Origin: Branchiostoma floridae
Taxonomy: Eukaryota > Chordata > Leptocardii > Amphioxiformes > Branchiostomatidae
Assembly: GCF_000003815.2 (NCBI RefSeq)
Contig: NC_049986.1
Location: 10,623,241 to 10,687,240 of the forward strand
Reading direction: 5' to 3'
Length of the DNA stretch: 64,000 bases
The notes beneath the pieces were generated by a model. The model saw nothing but the letters and a program-made list of their open reading frames with translations, searched no databases and was not told the origin of the DNA. Positions 35,401 through 46,743 of this stretch are shown piece after piece (positions within the stretch are counted from its first letter, which is position 1; every line of letters begins with the position of its first letter). Position numbers and translations under genes: made by a program.

Positions 35401-36525
35401 AACAGAGGTCCGTGGGGAAAATCGTGACCATTTCCTTTGATTCATATTTTTTTTGAAGGTCGAAAAAAATTATGAAAGGAAAAGGTCGCGATTTTCCCAC
35501 CAACCTCTGCTTGACAGAACAACGAGCTTCTCGAAACCTCTGTATGAAGTAATTTGTTACAAATAACCTTTCCATACATGTACAAGTGTTGATTCTGAGG
35601 ATCATGAACATCAAAGATAGGTTGGTCAGTAACTGGCAGTAACATAACATTTTTCTTTAGAACCATTTGAGCTGTAAATCTAAACTTGGCCTACCGTGTG
35701 CAATGTTTATATGGATAGAGATCAGTGGGTGCTGTAGGTATCTAATGTATTTTTCATCAGTTGTACATGTACAGTGCTTTATGCCTTTGTTATCAGTTAC
35801 TCTAGAAAAATTGATAAAGCAAAGGTTATGTCGTAACATAAAAAAATACAGATAATGATATATGTATAAACCCCCTGCGGGTACTAGTATATCCTCAGTT
35901 GCAGTCTTCGAACAGGTCTGGTTTTGGGGTGGGGGGAAGGGGATTACGATTTTCAACGTTGGCTAGGTTGTCTTGTGCCAGTTTGCTGTGGAAGGCGAAA
36001 CTCCCTTCCTCGGCAAACTCCCTTCCTAAGCGAACACCCTTCCTCGGCAAACCCCCTTCCTCGAACGTCCTTGCTCGAACTTATGTAATGTCTAAGAGAA
36101 CTTATGTAGTGTTTAAAATCGCGAAAAACTCATATGAATTAAGTCAGATTTGTGTGTTTCTTTGATCGCCAATCAGATCAGGCCTAAGGTTAATAGACTT
36201 AATAAGTACCAAACTCAGACGAAGGAGTGTAGTGATCACAAAAGGTGTCCTTTGCCTGAATTGCGAAGAGCTTACAAACTTGTGTTCAATATTAAAACCT
36301 TTGAGATTAATATTGATTCAATACTAGTAGTCAAAGATAGTTTGCGAAAACTGTACTTTGACATTATAGTACTGTTCCCAAGGACCTTATATCATTTTTG
36401 CTCTACCAGACTGCATGACCCACTCTCCAATCTAGCATGTACAGGTTAGTAGAGTCTTCAACATTGTGAACATCTCATATGCCGGTAGGACCAGCGGGGA
36501 AATTTTACTCGACCAACATCTGCTT

Positions 36526-36680
36526 GGAAAGTTATACGACGATAAGCCAGCTGCTTCCGGCGTCAGTGTCCTGGTGTGGTAAGGGCGATTTCGGATTAGC
36601 ACGGAGGTGCGAACTTCGGGCATTCCTGGCGAGAGCCAACAAACCGCTTCATTCAATTAATGGGTTGTTTTTACCAATGT
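36526..36680 (-). repeat. Inner inverted repeat of the element centre, right copy
   Basis: Partner of 35222-35400. A third, more diverged copy in the same orientation as this one lies at about 37060-37130 (GAATTAGCATAAAGGTGCGA). Separately, 34963-35027 and 36886-36950 are direct copies of each other (AACAGGTC-AAATAT-TCTTTATG). Confidence 0.65.
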
Positions 36681-37263
36681 CTGATAGAACGTCCTTGTTT
36701 TTACGGAATGCATAAGAGCTCTACTAGTCGCAAATTTAGTGTGCATTTCCCAAAGCTCATTTGAATTCAAATCCGTGTGTTTTTTGGTAATGAATCGTAT
36801 AAAATAACTATAAATTCTTACATTTTACGAAAGCCGTTATATTCTTATAAAAGCAGGCACCCCTTCTTTAGAGATCTCCTCATAACAGGTCAAAATATAT
36901 CTTTATGAAGCCATATGTGTTGTTTTTTTCGTATTGAACCAAAAATGTTAATCTCCAAGCAGATTTCCGGTGGCATTAAAAAAGTAACATAAGCTGGGGT
37001 AGGAATTAGCCAGCAAAGGAGGATAATTTGCCAAAGATGTCTACAAACTTGTTACAGGGCTGAGCCTGAAGTAAACCAAAACAGAATTAGCATAAAGGTG
37101 CGAAGTTTCTGCATTCTTTACAATGGCAAACAAGTATCAGTATTCTCTCAGCAGAGGTTGGGTCACCACGTGAAGGGAGCGAACCGATAAATTCCGACTA
37201 CTAGTACTTTTCCCAACTCACTATTCTGTGACCAAAAATCCGCTTGAAGAAAAAAATATTCAC

Positions 37264-38545
37264 TTTCTTGGGTAATTCACGTGAACCAGATGTTTACATA
37301 TATAGCCCGTAGAGCTGCTCAAACAGCCCTCCGTTTACCGTATAGAGCCCTAAGACCGATTTGTTTGGGTGACTTGAATCAAATTTTTACATTCAAAGCC
37401 CGTGGAGCGCTGCTTGGACAGACCTCTGACCGATTTGTTTTGGGTGACGTGAACCAGATGTTTACATTCAAAGCCCGTAGAGGGCTGCTTGCACAGACCT
37501 CTGACCGATTTGTTTTGGGTGACGTGAAACAAATGTTTACATTCAAAGCCCGTAGAGGGCTGCTTGGACAGACCTCTGACCGATTTGTTTTGGGTGACGT
37601 GAACCAAGTGTTTACATTCATATAGCCCGTGGAGTTGCTCGATCAGTTATCGGCTCCGTGTGTTTGTTGTTTACAGTATCTCTCTATGGAGCCCTAAACA
37701 CCGATTTGTTGATGGTGACGCGAACCAAGTGTTTACATTTATATAGCCCGTGGAGCTGCTCAAACAGCTTTCGGCTCCGTGTGTTTGTTGTTTACAGTAT
37801 CTCTGTATGGAGCCCTAAACACCGATTTGTTGATGGTGACGTGAACCAAGTGTTTACATTCATATAGCCCGTGGAGTTGCTCGATCAGTTATCGGCTCAG
37901 TGTGTTTGTTGTTTACAGTATCCCTGTATAGAGCCCTAAACACCGATTTGTTGATGGTGACGTGAACCAAGTGTTTACATTCATATAGCCCGTGGAGTTG
38001 CTCGATCAGTTATCGGCTCAGTGTGTTTGTTGTTTACAGTATCCCTGTATAGAGCCCTAAACACCGATTTGTTGATGGTGACGTGAACCAAGTGTTTACC
38101 TTCATATAGCCCGTGGAGCTGCTCAAACAGCTATCGGCTCCGTGTGTTTGTTGTTTACAGTATCTCTGAATGGGAGCCCTAAGACCGATTTGTTTTGGGT
38201 TTCGTGAACCAAGTGTTTACAGTCATAACCCGTAGAGCGCTACTCAAACAGCCCTCTGTTACTGTATAGAGCGCTAAGATCAATTGGTGTTTTGGGTGAC
38301 GTGAATCAAAAAACATTCATAGCCCGTGTACCATGTTTTGCGTACAGCTGTTCAGTCCGGTTGTTTGTCCTCTACGAGAGAACCTCCTCCATGTCGTACT
38401 AAAAATTCCATGAAGGTGACGAGAACCAAGTGTTTGTATTCATAGCGCATAGAGCTCGCACGGTGGAGCTGGAGGGCTGAACGAGCAACCTCCATGGAGG
38501 TCAGCTCTGTAGAGCTCCTCCATGGAGGTTGCTCGTGCAGCCCCT
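37264..38545 (-). repeat. Right inverted arm of the foldback element
   Basis: Reverse complement of the left arm with fewer units: about three 75-bp units (37390-37620), four to five 121-bp units (37620-38190), then the unique outer part and the terminal hairpin. The module order mirrors the left arm but copy number differs, so the arms have changed length independently. Confidence 0.85.
38481..38536. repeat. Terminal hairpin, right end
   Basis: The same 20-bp arms occur at 38481-38500 and 38517-38536, as expected from the inverted arms. Confidence 0.85.
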
Positions 38546-38549
38546 TCTC

Positions 38550-38558
38550 ACAGATGTC
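38550..38558 (+). repeat. Possible target-site duplication, right copy
   Basis: ACAGATGTC, identical to 33039-33047. Confidence 0.5.
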
Positions 38559-41500
38559 CGTTAAAGTTACGCGTTATCACATAGATAATCAGGTAATGAT
38601 TTGAATAATCAGGTAGATGACCTTTGACCCTTACAGAACTTCACATTCCCCTCCCCAACATAATCAGCAGGCCGGATAGTACGTTTTCTCTTTTCTTCAT
38701 AGCTCTGTTTTAACAAGCTTTGCCTTCACCTTTGTTATACTACCGGCAATTCATTTTGCTGTGCCTGCGCTTTCGGAGCCATAATCCCCTTACAGAATCA
38801 TGTATACTTTTCTATGACAGCCAAGTTACAATGCGTTTTGCGTGCATTATGTTTGTTATCATTATCAACAATGCCTTTGAACTACACTTCTTGTAGCAGT
38901 ACTCTTACGCACGCATACACACATTTTTCTACTCATCATGGGCACTGTAAGATAGCCTTCTTGAGTCCACGGAATATCATACTGTAAATCGTCATGATGC
39001 AAAATTTTACATAACAATATATTATATCTCATGGAAAGTATAAGCGTAGAACAATTCGTTCCGATCTCTGTAGTCATTTTTTCCTATAAAAAATATTGTG
39101 TACAGTGTTTTATTCTTTCAAAATGACAAAATAAAGTTCTGACTAAGATACTCTATGTTATTACGTATCCTACATTCGATATGCCCCTATTGCTTTGTAT
39201 GTAATACTAAATCCGCGTATGAGACGCCATACTTTGAGGAGCAACAGTAACTAGTACGCGGTACAAATCAAATTTGACAGAAACTGTTCACTAATTAGAA
39301 CAGATGCCCAAACGAACCAGTTTGATTTGGTAAAGAAAGTCCCAAGATACCTGCTTGTCGAACAAAATTATTTAACGATAATCTTGTTTGCATCCCTCTG
39401 TGGCAATTAACCTCGGTTTGCTCTGCTTCGAGGAACTATTTGCGGATGGATCTGTAAATCTTCGATGTAAATTGGTGATCAAGAGGACTTCATTTGCTCG
39501 AGTAGTAATTAAATAGGTAAATACGACTCCCAAGGCTGCGTCTGGTCAAGGTGATTGACATCTTATGGGATAAAACAACCAAAACATCGATGTCTTCAAG
39601 GATGTTATCCTTGGTGGGTGACCATTACGATTACGGGTAAGTAGTAGAAAGGAAATAAGGGGACACGACTTTTGAAGGTGAAATCAACAGACAGTGTAAG
39701 GGTTTATCCCCTCTTCAGCTGTGAACATTGTTTATTCAGTTGCCCCCCCCCCCGCCCCTCTCTCTTTTCTCTCTCTCTCTCTCTCTCTCCCTCTCTCTCT
39801 CTCTCTCCCTCTCTCTATGTATAATATACAATTCATACCAAACCGCAGAACCATTAATATTTCGAGTTATGTGCTGTTCGCAGTCAAACACAAAAAGACG
39901 TACAGACGCATGCACCTGAAAACAAAAATCTCTTATAAAATAAAGGTAATAAATCTCGTAGTAATTCAAACTATTCATTCAAGATCGCACTAACCTTTGC
40001 CTCCGTTTTGACATATGTGTTTCTTTTTTTTTTAGAAATGTCAGCACAACATGTCAGCTTTTTTATTACAGTTTTCTTCTTTTGTACAGAAATAGACTAC
40101 TAATAAGCCTTAATTTATTGTCGTGGTTTACTTGTAATTCTTTCCAAATTCGACTAAAGGAGAGCTATTTTCTACCTGCTACTAATGCCATAGTGATCTA
40201 TCATCTTATACTTTGCGATTGGTCTCGTCTAAGCAGTCTATTTTTGCACAAAATCCATTCACCACCTTTCTAAAATAATGCTAATCTTACACATAAACCA
40301 ATAGCAAAAATCGACGCTTATGCTGTAGATCATGAATCATTCTGTCTCAGAAATGATTTCAAATCCTTTCCATCAGAAGATGATGCTATGAATATTGTTT
40401 TCAAAATATCCATTGGCCTCCAACACTCGTCTTTTCTTAATAAACGAATCAATGTTTCGGATGAGTCCTTTCTTGATATCAAGCCAAGCCTTCGTTATTG
40501 ACAGGAAAGGGCAGGGGCTTATACGTGATGAAGAGGAGTATATGTATAAGGTCACTCTCAATATGACATCAATTTCAAATCTAATACGACAGTTATTACT
40601 TCCGTACAAAGAGGGGCAATAACAACTCTCAGACCATCAATTGCTATCAGGACGTTGGCTGGTGATAGCTTCGGACTTAACTTCTCGTAGAATTCTAAGA
40701 GATAACAGGAGATAAATTGAAGCCCTTATCAGCACGTCCCACCCGGCACCGACAAAGAACTTACTAGTATGATTGAAGTAGGACTGGCATTAAGTAGGAA
40801 TTCAGGTCTAACATTGCATCATATACCCCCCTGCTCTGAAATGACTTTTTAGTGCTGTGGGTGTCAGTACTAGTTAGAAACTGTATCAACTTTCTTTTAA
40901 AAATCGAATGCTACGAACTCACTCCATAATCCATAGACACAGGGCCTACTTCAAAAAAAGTGCAAATGTATGTCTTTAAATTTTTGTTATGATCTTGAAC
41001 AATTCCGTTTCCATTATAGGGTAATAATATATTATATTGAAATCTGTATTTGCTATAAACTGAAAAAAAAAATTTTACTCTTCCACTTTGAATGAGTAAT
41101 CTTTAGGTTACCTCGGTCAGTAAATGTCTTACGTAGGGTTAATACTATTCGTTTCACGTGTCGGTAAGGCGAGACAAGACTACCTAAATACACATCTTCT
41201 TTGAACTTGTCTCTACCAAAGCGACACCTAGCGGTCTGCCTTATATTTGCCATTGAAGAAATTTTACGATCTTTGTTCTTGTCTTAAACTTAGCAAGATT
41301 ATGTGCCTTGTGTTACGAGTATTTTATGTGTATACACGCTTCGTATACTCATGGAAACTTTTATGATGTGCTATTTCGTACCAACACGTAAGAACAGATC
41401 CTGAATCTTATATGACTTGTTTATGTATGTTTGTAAAGAAAAGGGTCTAGATATGGTCAGATATACATCTATGAGTCATCATGGGAAGGATGTATAAAGT

Positions 41501-41619
41501 AGCTGGTAGTTAAAAGACTGTATGGCGTAGGTGCAATGTCGTGATAGTCGCAATAGCTGCGTCAGTTTTAAGACACGACTTATTGGTACAGTCTGTTGAA
41601 CCAAGATAGTAAAGCACTA
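38559..41619. other. Non-coding intergenic DNA
   Basis: No gene recognised. It contains the CT-rich microsatellite at 39742-39816 listed separately. Confidence 0.4.
39742..39816. repeat. Poly-C / CT microsatellite
   Basis: A C-run followed by CT dinucleotides with few interruptions. Frames of 63-90 codons across it are low-complexity artefacts. Confidence 0.95.
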
Positions 41620-41747
41620 AAGGCTAATATCACTGCTGCAACTTCATACCTCGGATATTCCGCACATATAGGAAGGCATTTATCTGAAGATACGCAAGGC
41701 TGATATCACTGATCCAACTACATACCTGGGACATTCTGCACATATTT
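41620..41747 (+). repeat. Tandem duplication, about 74-bp units
   Basis: AAGGCTAATATCACTGCTGC with ATACCTCGGATATTCCGCAC and AAGGCTGATATCACTGATCC with ATACCTGGGACATTCTGCAC are two copies in the same orientation. Confidence 0.75.
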
Positions 41748-43334
41748 TTGAAGATAGAAAACATGAAAAGGCCATTTAAATCTTGTTGTAACATGTTTGT
41801 ATACGTGTATATTTTGTTGATATTTAATGACCTTCAAAGACGAGTATATGTGCAAAGACTGTACAAAAGCAAAGAATGTTGTTAGTATTTTCTTGACATC
41901 ATTCATCAGCTAAACAATGAACGAAATAAAATGATAATTTTTTCTTCGTGTTTCAAGTTATCAACAATCCAATTAACAATCACCAAAAGTTATCTTCCTA
42001 AAATACATATTGTACATTAAGAAGTGACATTGGTAATTCGGCAGAATATGGATATGAAAGAAGAAATGAAAATTCTGTTCTTTTTAATTGCAAGCAACAA
42101 ACATGAATATGTAAAATGATATTGAGACCATAATATCTGCCTGTGGGAGATGATAACACCACTAACTGCAGCTGGTGTTTCTCGATATGATTTCTCAACA
42201 CCACCGAGCTTACCGCAAGCTATTAGAAGATTTGCACTTGTCGTAAGATGCCATTAGCGAAACAACGTCTTTGGAATTCATTTTCTAGTCCTGTCCTAAT
42301 ACTTCGATCCCCATCACAATTCCAGTTAAGTAGGTATGCTATCTTCAGTGTATTAACTAAGTTTTGTTCGCAGAACTATAATGATAACGACTACGCAGTT
42401 AGAATAAAGATGTGCATCCTCCGTCATATTTAATATTTCATTGTCAAAGAAAGTTGATGTTGTAGGATATCATAAACTACTCTTGTTTCGTATCATAATT
42501 GGGCTAGACGCATCGATATTAGATATAGATTGTGGGCTTATTCGTTTTAGTTACTGCATCATAGAGCAACGTATCTGGCAATTATTGCAGTTTAATCTTA
42601 ATGCAATAATCCGTGGTAATATAACACATGCCCATGTTTGTAAATAAAGCTCAATTACAATCTAACAAGAAATTATTGTTGCCTTGTACACAAGAAATCA
42701 GGGATTTCATACCTTGGCGAAGTATTATAATATTTAGTTTTTATGACTTTATTTCTTTAGATATCATTGCGAATTTCTCAAGGCCTTTTATTTTTTCACT
42801 GACAGGAAGTTGGAGGCACAAAATGTGATAACCTATTCTGGGACCTTGGACCTAATTTCCTGTCAGTAGTCCCTATCTGACTAGCATGGGGAAACATGCC
42901 TATAGGACAATGTGAACGCAGATATGACTTTTAACTACTATAGTCAGCAGTTACAACATTAATCGTTTACCTTTTTTCACTCATGTGCATTTTATGAATT
43001 TCTTTTCTTTTTTTCTTTTATGAATTTCAACAAGGCAATACCGATAACATCAATGGGGGCGATGTTAGTCTAAGTACAGGACCATGAGTAACAGATATGA
43101 TTTTTCTTCCAGTAAAACCCCCTGAAAGAGATACACATCTTGTCTGGTACTCTAATGTACTTTTAAATTACTACAGGCACACAATGAAACGCACGCAGCA
43201 AAATACAAAGGAATGCGCTGAATGCCGAGGTAAAAAATGAAATAGATTTGGTCAGGAAAATGACATAGTCATAGATACCAAAACTGACATGGCCCAAACT
43301 TCGAGCACATTTATCTAAAAGATTTTCCCTGGGA
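41748..43334. other. Non-coding intergenic DNA with one short inverted repeat
   Basis: No gene recognised. ACTGACAGGAA (42798-42808) and TTCCTGTCAGT (42857-42867) form an 11-bp inverted repeat 48 bp apart, possibly a tiny MITE remnant. Confidence 0.4.
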
Positions 43335-43345
43335 GGATTCCAGAT

Positions 43346-43398
43346 TCCCCTAGGGGAGATTGGAATTCCAATTTCCCCTAGGGGGATTCCGAATCCCC
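43346..43398. promoter_or_regulatory. Cluster of four palindromes with kappaB-like sites
   Basis: Consecutive palindromes: TCCCCTAGGGGA (43346-43357), ATTGGAATTCCAAT (43359-43372), CCCCTAGGGG (43375-43384) and GGGGATTC-C-GAATCCCC (43382-43398). GGGGGATTCC (43381-43390) fits the Rel/NF-kappaB consensus GGGRNWYYCC. Function is not shown; it may be a simple local repeat. Confidence 0.4.
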
Positions 43399-43799
43399 CT
43401 GGATTCCAATCTCACCTGTGACATATATATATATCAACCCACTGTGCTCCACAATAACATGGTTTACCGGGTATGAGATATAAACCAATGTGATATCTCG
43501 AATGCAATATTAAACGTTCAGTAGGCGCCAGACGTTTTTGAACGACGATATCATATCTTGGCATAATATTGCATAGTGTAGTTTACCAGTTTAAGACTTA
43601 GGATTGCGATATGTTTAAAAAGCGGCTGTAATTTTTGTACTGGCAACTCTGGAATCAAGTGAATATCTATGGCTGTTGTAGACATTACCACAAGGAATGA
43701 AAGCAGCATATCATCATGATAGTAGGTTAAAAAAATGAGCACCTAGCTTCTGTTAGGAATGTACACTCGAACTGAGCGTAAAGCTGAGGGACTCATGTT

Positions 43800-44174
43800 T
43801 TAGGAAAGCCACATCTCAAACATGTTCAAGAAACCACCACACTTATCGGTTACTTCTTCTTTCGGCCAAAAGTGGTAGGGAAATTCAATTCTCCCAGCAG
43901 CCTGCTTTGGATATTGAGTCAGATAGGCAAGCATGGAAAATCCTGATGTTTCTGATGTAAGGTTGTTTATCATCTCATAAAAATGGAAATACAGTCTTGA
44001 GTGTGTCTGTCTGTTGTGTTTCCAGATTTTTGTAGTCAACAAAAGGTTCTGGATAGATTTACGATAACATTCGTTATGTGGGTATGTGTTGGGAAAATGA
44101 AGGTCAAGGTCAAGTTTTGAGCCCTGGTATGTGATCGTGCGACCCTTGAACTGAGCAAAATCGTTGAAAAACAA
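43800..44174 (-). CDS. Possible terminal coding exon, unrecognised
   Basis: A 124-codon open frame ends in TAA at 43800. It has no ATG start: upstream on the - strand is a pyrimidine run ending in AAAG, which could be a splice acceptor, just after an in-frame stop. The peptide is not low-complexity; it has aromatic- and histidine-rich segments such as SRLYFHFYEMINNLT and RIEFPYHFWPKEE, and ends in CGGFLNMFEMWLS. I recognise no family. It could equally be a chance frame or a decayed gene. Confidence 0.25.
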   Translation of the reverse strand: MFFNDFAQFKGRTITYQGSKLDLDLHFPNTYPHNECYRKSIQNLLLTTKIWKHNRQTHSRLYFHFYEMINNLTSETSGFSMLAYLTQYPKQAAGRIEFPYHFWPKEEVTDKCGGFLNMFEMWLS

Positions 44175-44437
44175 ACTTTAAAAAAGTAGGGGTCCTTCCT
44201 TGTGTGACTTGATCAAATCTTACAGTCTGGTGGTCTCCGGGATGGCAACTTGAGAGGGTCACCTGTTATGTCTTCTGTTTTTTTTTATTCTACTATTGTG
44301 GTAAATTTAAATATTAGAAATTTGATAAGAATATTACACTAAAATCTTTGCGCAAAACTGTTTTCCGACCATCGTTGTTCTAAACCTATGAAGAGGAAAA
44401 CAATAGGACTTCAAACTCCATTTCCCTATACAGTTAG

Positions 44438-44556
44438 CCTTCTGCTGGATATTATGACCAATCGTTGTTTAACCTTGATGGACAGCTCTACTGTTACCGA
44501 GGCAGTGATATCGCCCCTCTTACTGCGGAAATCGCGGTGTTAGAAGTAGATTACTG
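44438..44556 (+). CDS. Possible internal exon, unrecognised
   Basis: An open frame begins after an acceptor-like TTTCCCTATACAGTTAG and runs to a strong donor-like CTG/GTAAGTGC (GT at 44557-44558). The peptide is balanced in composition (GYYDQSLFNLDGQLYCYRG followed by SDIAPLTAEIAVLEVDYW). An in-frame TAG sits just upstream, so the acceptor must be the second AG (44436-44437). No neighbouring exon was identified and the family is unknown. Confidence 0.25.
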
Positions 44557-44558
44557 GT

Positions 44559-45734
44559 AAGTGCTTTTAGACGGAGCTCACAAGAGTAAAATATCGTGTC
44601 GACCTCGCCATAATCCATCCTATACCTCTGTGTGCCCCTTGGGTTTACAACCAGAAAGCAGAAAATGATATACATATTTGTCAAAAACTAACGAGATGTA
44701 TTATCTGAAATATGAAAGAGCCCCACGATCTCCTGCCTCCATGAAATATTTCGAGCCTTTGTAGATTCATTATTTAATATTGTTCCAATAATTGTAAAAA
44801 ATAAGGTCTTAATTAGCATAGTATATTTCAAAAATGGTCTTCTGCACATGCACAAAAGTACAAGGAACGTCTTAAAGCAATTTTCATTAATAAAATGGCA
44901 TGTATACAACCTTCATAAATGATGCAAATGACCTTCATTACTACAGAATCTATGCATAGTAATGTACACATTTCGCTACTTACAAGTGTAACAAGTATTA
45001 GTCTTTTGTATTTTATACAAATAAGAAAAAATGCAAAAAGAATGCGAAAAGAAGTTCTATAACTAAGAACTAAGAGAATCTCTTTTGTGTAGTCCTAAAT
45101 GGCATCTGACTTTATTGCAATTTATAGTACCCGGCATAAAAAAGCGTTATGTGATAAAATATCTAAATGGTGTAGTATTTCCATTTTGTTTTCATGGCAA
45201 TAGGATTGCCATCAAATTTCACGATGAACAATTAACTTTTAATACCAGACGCTCACGAGCAGTTGTTAAAAGTAATATTGTAATAAAAACGTAATAATTC
45301 TATGGCGCATTATTTTGTCCTTGTCGTGAGTGCTAACTGGCCAACGTAATAAACTGTAGAGTTAGTTTTACTTATAATATAGAATGAGATATTAGGACCT
45401 ATTATCCGTAGTATGTATATTGTGTGGTGAAAAAAGGTATTTATATTGTTCAAATAGAGAACACTGCTGTTAATAAAGGACGCATTCGACATTCTATATA
45501 ATCCTTAGATATCCTAAAAATAATATATATGTATGTGCTCGTTTTCCTTTCTTTTAGCAGCTTCAATTAAGGTATATACGAATTACTTTTTGCTTTTTGA
45601 CAGACCCAAGCAATCTGGCACTGTACTCACTCAAGTAGATAACGTATTTCAACAGCTAAAATGAACAAGAATCTCGATAGGGTAAATGTAGTTTCATTAA
45701 GTCTAGGTATTAAAAGGCGTATCCCAACCTTCTT
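44559..45734. other. Non-coding intergenic DNA
   Basis: No gene or distinctive element seen. Confidence 0.4.
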
Positions 45735-45900
45735 CTTCCTCTACCTTTTAACTCTCTAACCGAAGGCAGAAACCTCTTTCACACATGAGTAGAATTGGTA
45801 AAGTGTCTTTCCCAAGGGCATAACATCAGTTACATGGTACAGGATTCAAACCCAGAACCGTCGTGTTCCTTTTGTTGGTTAAACACCTTTCACATCGATA
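45735..45900 (-). mobile_element. tRNA-derived SINE, reverse orientation
   Basis: On the - strand: GGTTCTGGGTTTGAATCC (B box), then GTTATGCCCTTGGGAAAGAC, ACTTTACCAATTCTACTCATG and GCCTTCGGTTAG, followed by AAAAGGTAGAGG. The CTTGGGAAAG-CACTTTAC body matches the SINEs at 15975 and 20497. Confidence 0.65.
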
Positions 45901-46526
45901 TCATATTGCTCTGGGTCTTAAACGTTATGGAGAGATTCAGGGCATTGCATTGTTAACGTACATTCTTCACCTAAAGTGACTTGAACATAGGTCAATGACA
46001 TCTTATGCTTCTCTGCCATCTTAATCCAAGACCAATGATGCAACCCGATTCCAAAGATCGATGCGATTTTGTTTTCATATAAAACTCACCCTTGTCTAAT
46101 ATTCATTTCCAAGATATGTTATTGCTTCGTTTTTCAAGATACAGAGTAAAACTTTTTTATTTATTTTAGTGTTTGGACGGATGTTTTTTAATAATGAATA
46201 GCAATGGCTGAACTTAAAATATGTGCACTCCCCAAAAAATATAATAAAAGTCTTATATTCTAAACTTATAGCTAGACTTCTGAAAAGAATAACCCCTTCA
46301 GGTAAAAAAGATAAGCCAATATCGGAAAGTTCGTGCTATGGCATGTGTGACCAACGCATCTGCTTGATAGTTTACCCGCTCCAGAAATATATAGGGCGTT
46401 TCAAAAAGGTCGAAGCGATGTGTCTTCAATAAAACTTGTTGAAATCTTCGGTCTTCAAGATTACGCGATTATCATGTTTTGGGGCATTACAAAGATTAAA
46501 ATCTGTGTTCATTTGGTTTCTGCACA
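45901..46526. other. Non-coding intergenic DNA
   Basis: No gene recognised. A 127-codon frame (46436-46819) is mostly the adjacent MITE and is not called. Confidence 0.4.
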
Positions 46527-46743
46527 GATACGGTAAATGCTTAAATGAATGCGGTGGGTTTTATGTTCGCGGTTTTGGAGGCGACCACTTCACCGCGACC
46601 ACCGCAAACTTTTTTTTAAATTTAAAACAGTATGAGACTGCAGTCAATGGTGTTACCGTTAACGTAAACCCAACGCAAAAAAGCTCCATTTTCCCGCTAC
46701 CGCGAAAGCAAATCCCCGCGAACTTAATGGCATTTACAGTATC
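46527..46743. mobile_element. Palindromic MITE-like element with CGCG motifs
   Basis: The ends are inverted: GATACGGTAAATGC (46527-46540) and GCATTTACAGTATC (46730-46743), with one mismatch. Internally there are CGCGG/CCGCGA motifs (GTTCGCGGTTTTGGAGGCGA on the left; CCGCGAAAGC and CCCCGCGAAC on the right) that pair loosely. At 217 bp with no coding it looks like a miniature inverted-repeat element. The target duplication is unclear. Confidence 0.6.

Larger units (their letters stand above)
33051..38545. mobile_element. Foldback-type palindromic element, non-autonomous, 5.5 kb
   Basis: The two ends are inverted copies beginning AGGGGCTGCACGAGC. The arms run 33051-34905 and 37264-38545 and consist of a unique outer part, then arrays of 121-bp and 75-bp repeats in mirrored order. 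The centre (about 34906-37263) has its own inverted and direct duplications and a sequencing gap. A 9-bp direct repeat lies close to both edges. Long inverted repeats built from tandem units with a 9-bp duplication are features of foldback (FB-like) and some Mutator-like elements. No transposase frame is recognisable, so it would need help in trans. The short open frames within the arms (81-137 codons) are repeat-derived. An inverted satellite duplication is the main alternative. Confidence 0.75.

Noticed and set aside
33051-38545. CRISPR-like array because of regular repeats
   Set aside because: Units are directly tandem with no unique spacers, and the DNA is eukaryotic.
39736-39978. Arg-Glu repeat protein on the - strand at the CT microsatellite
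   Set aside because: It is a translation of a simple repeat.
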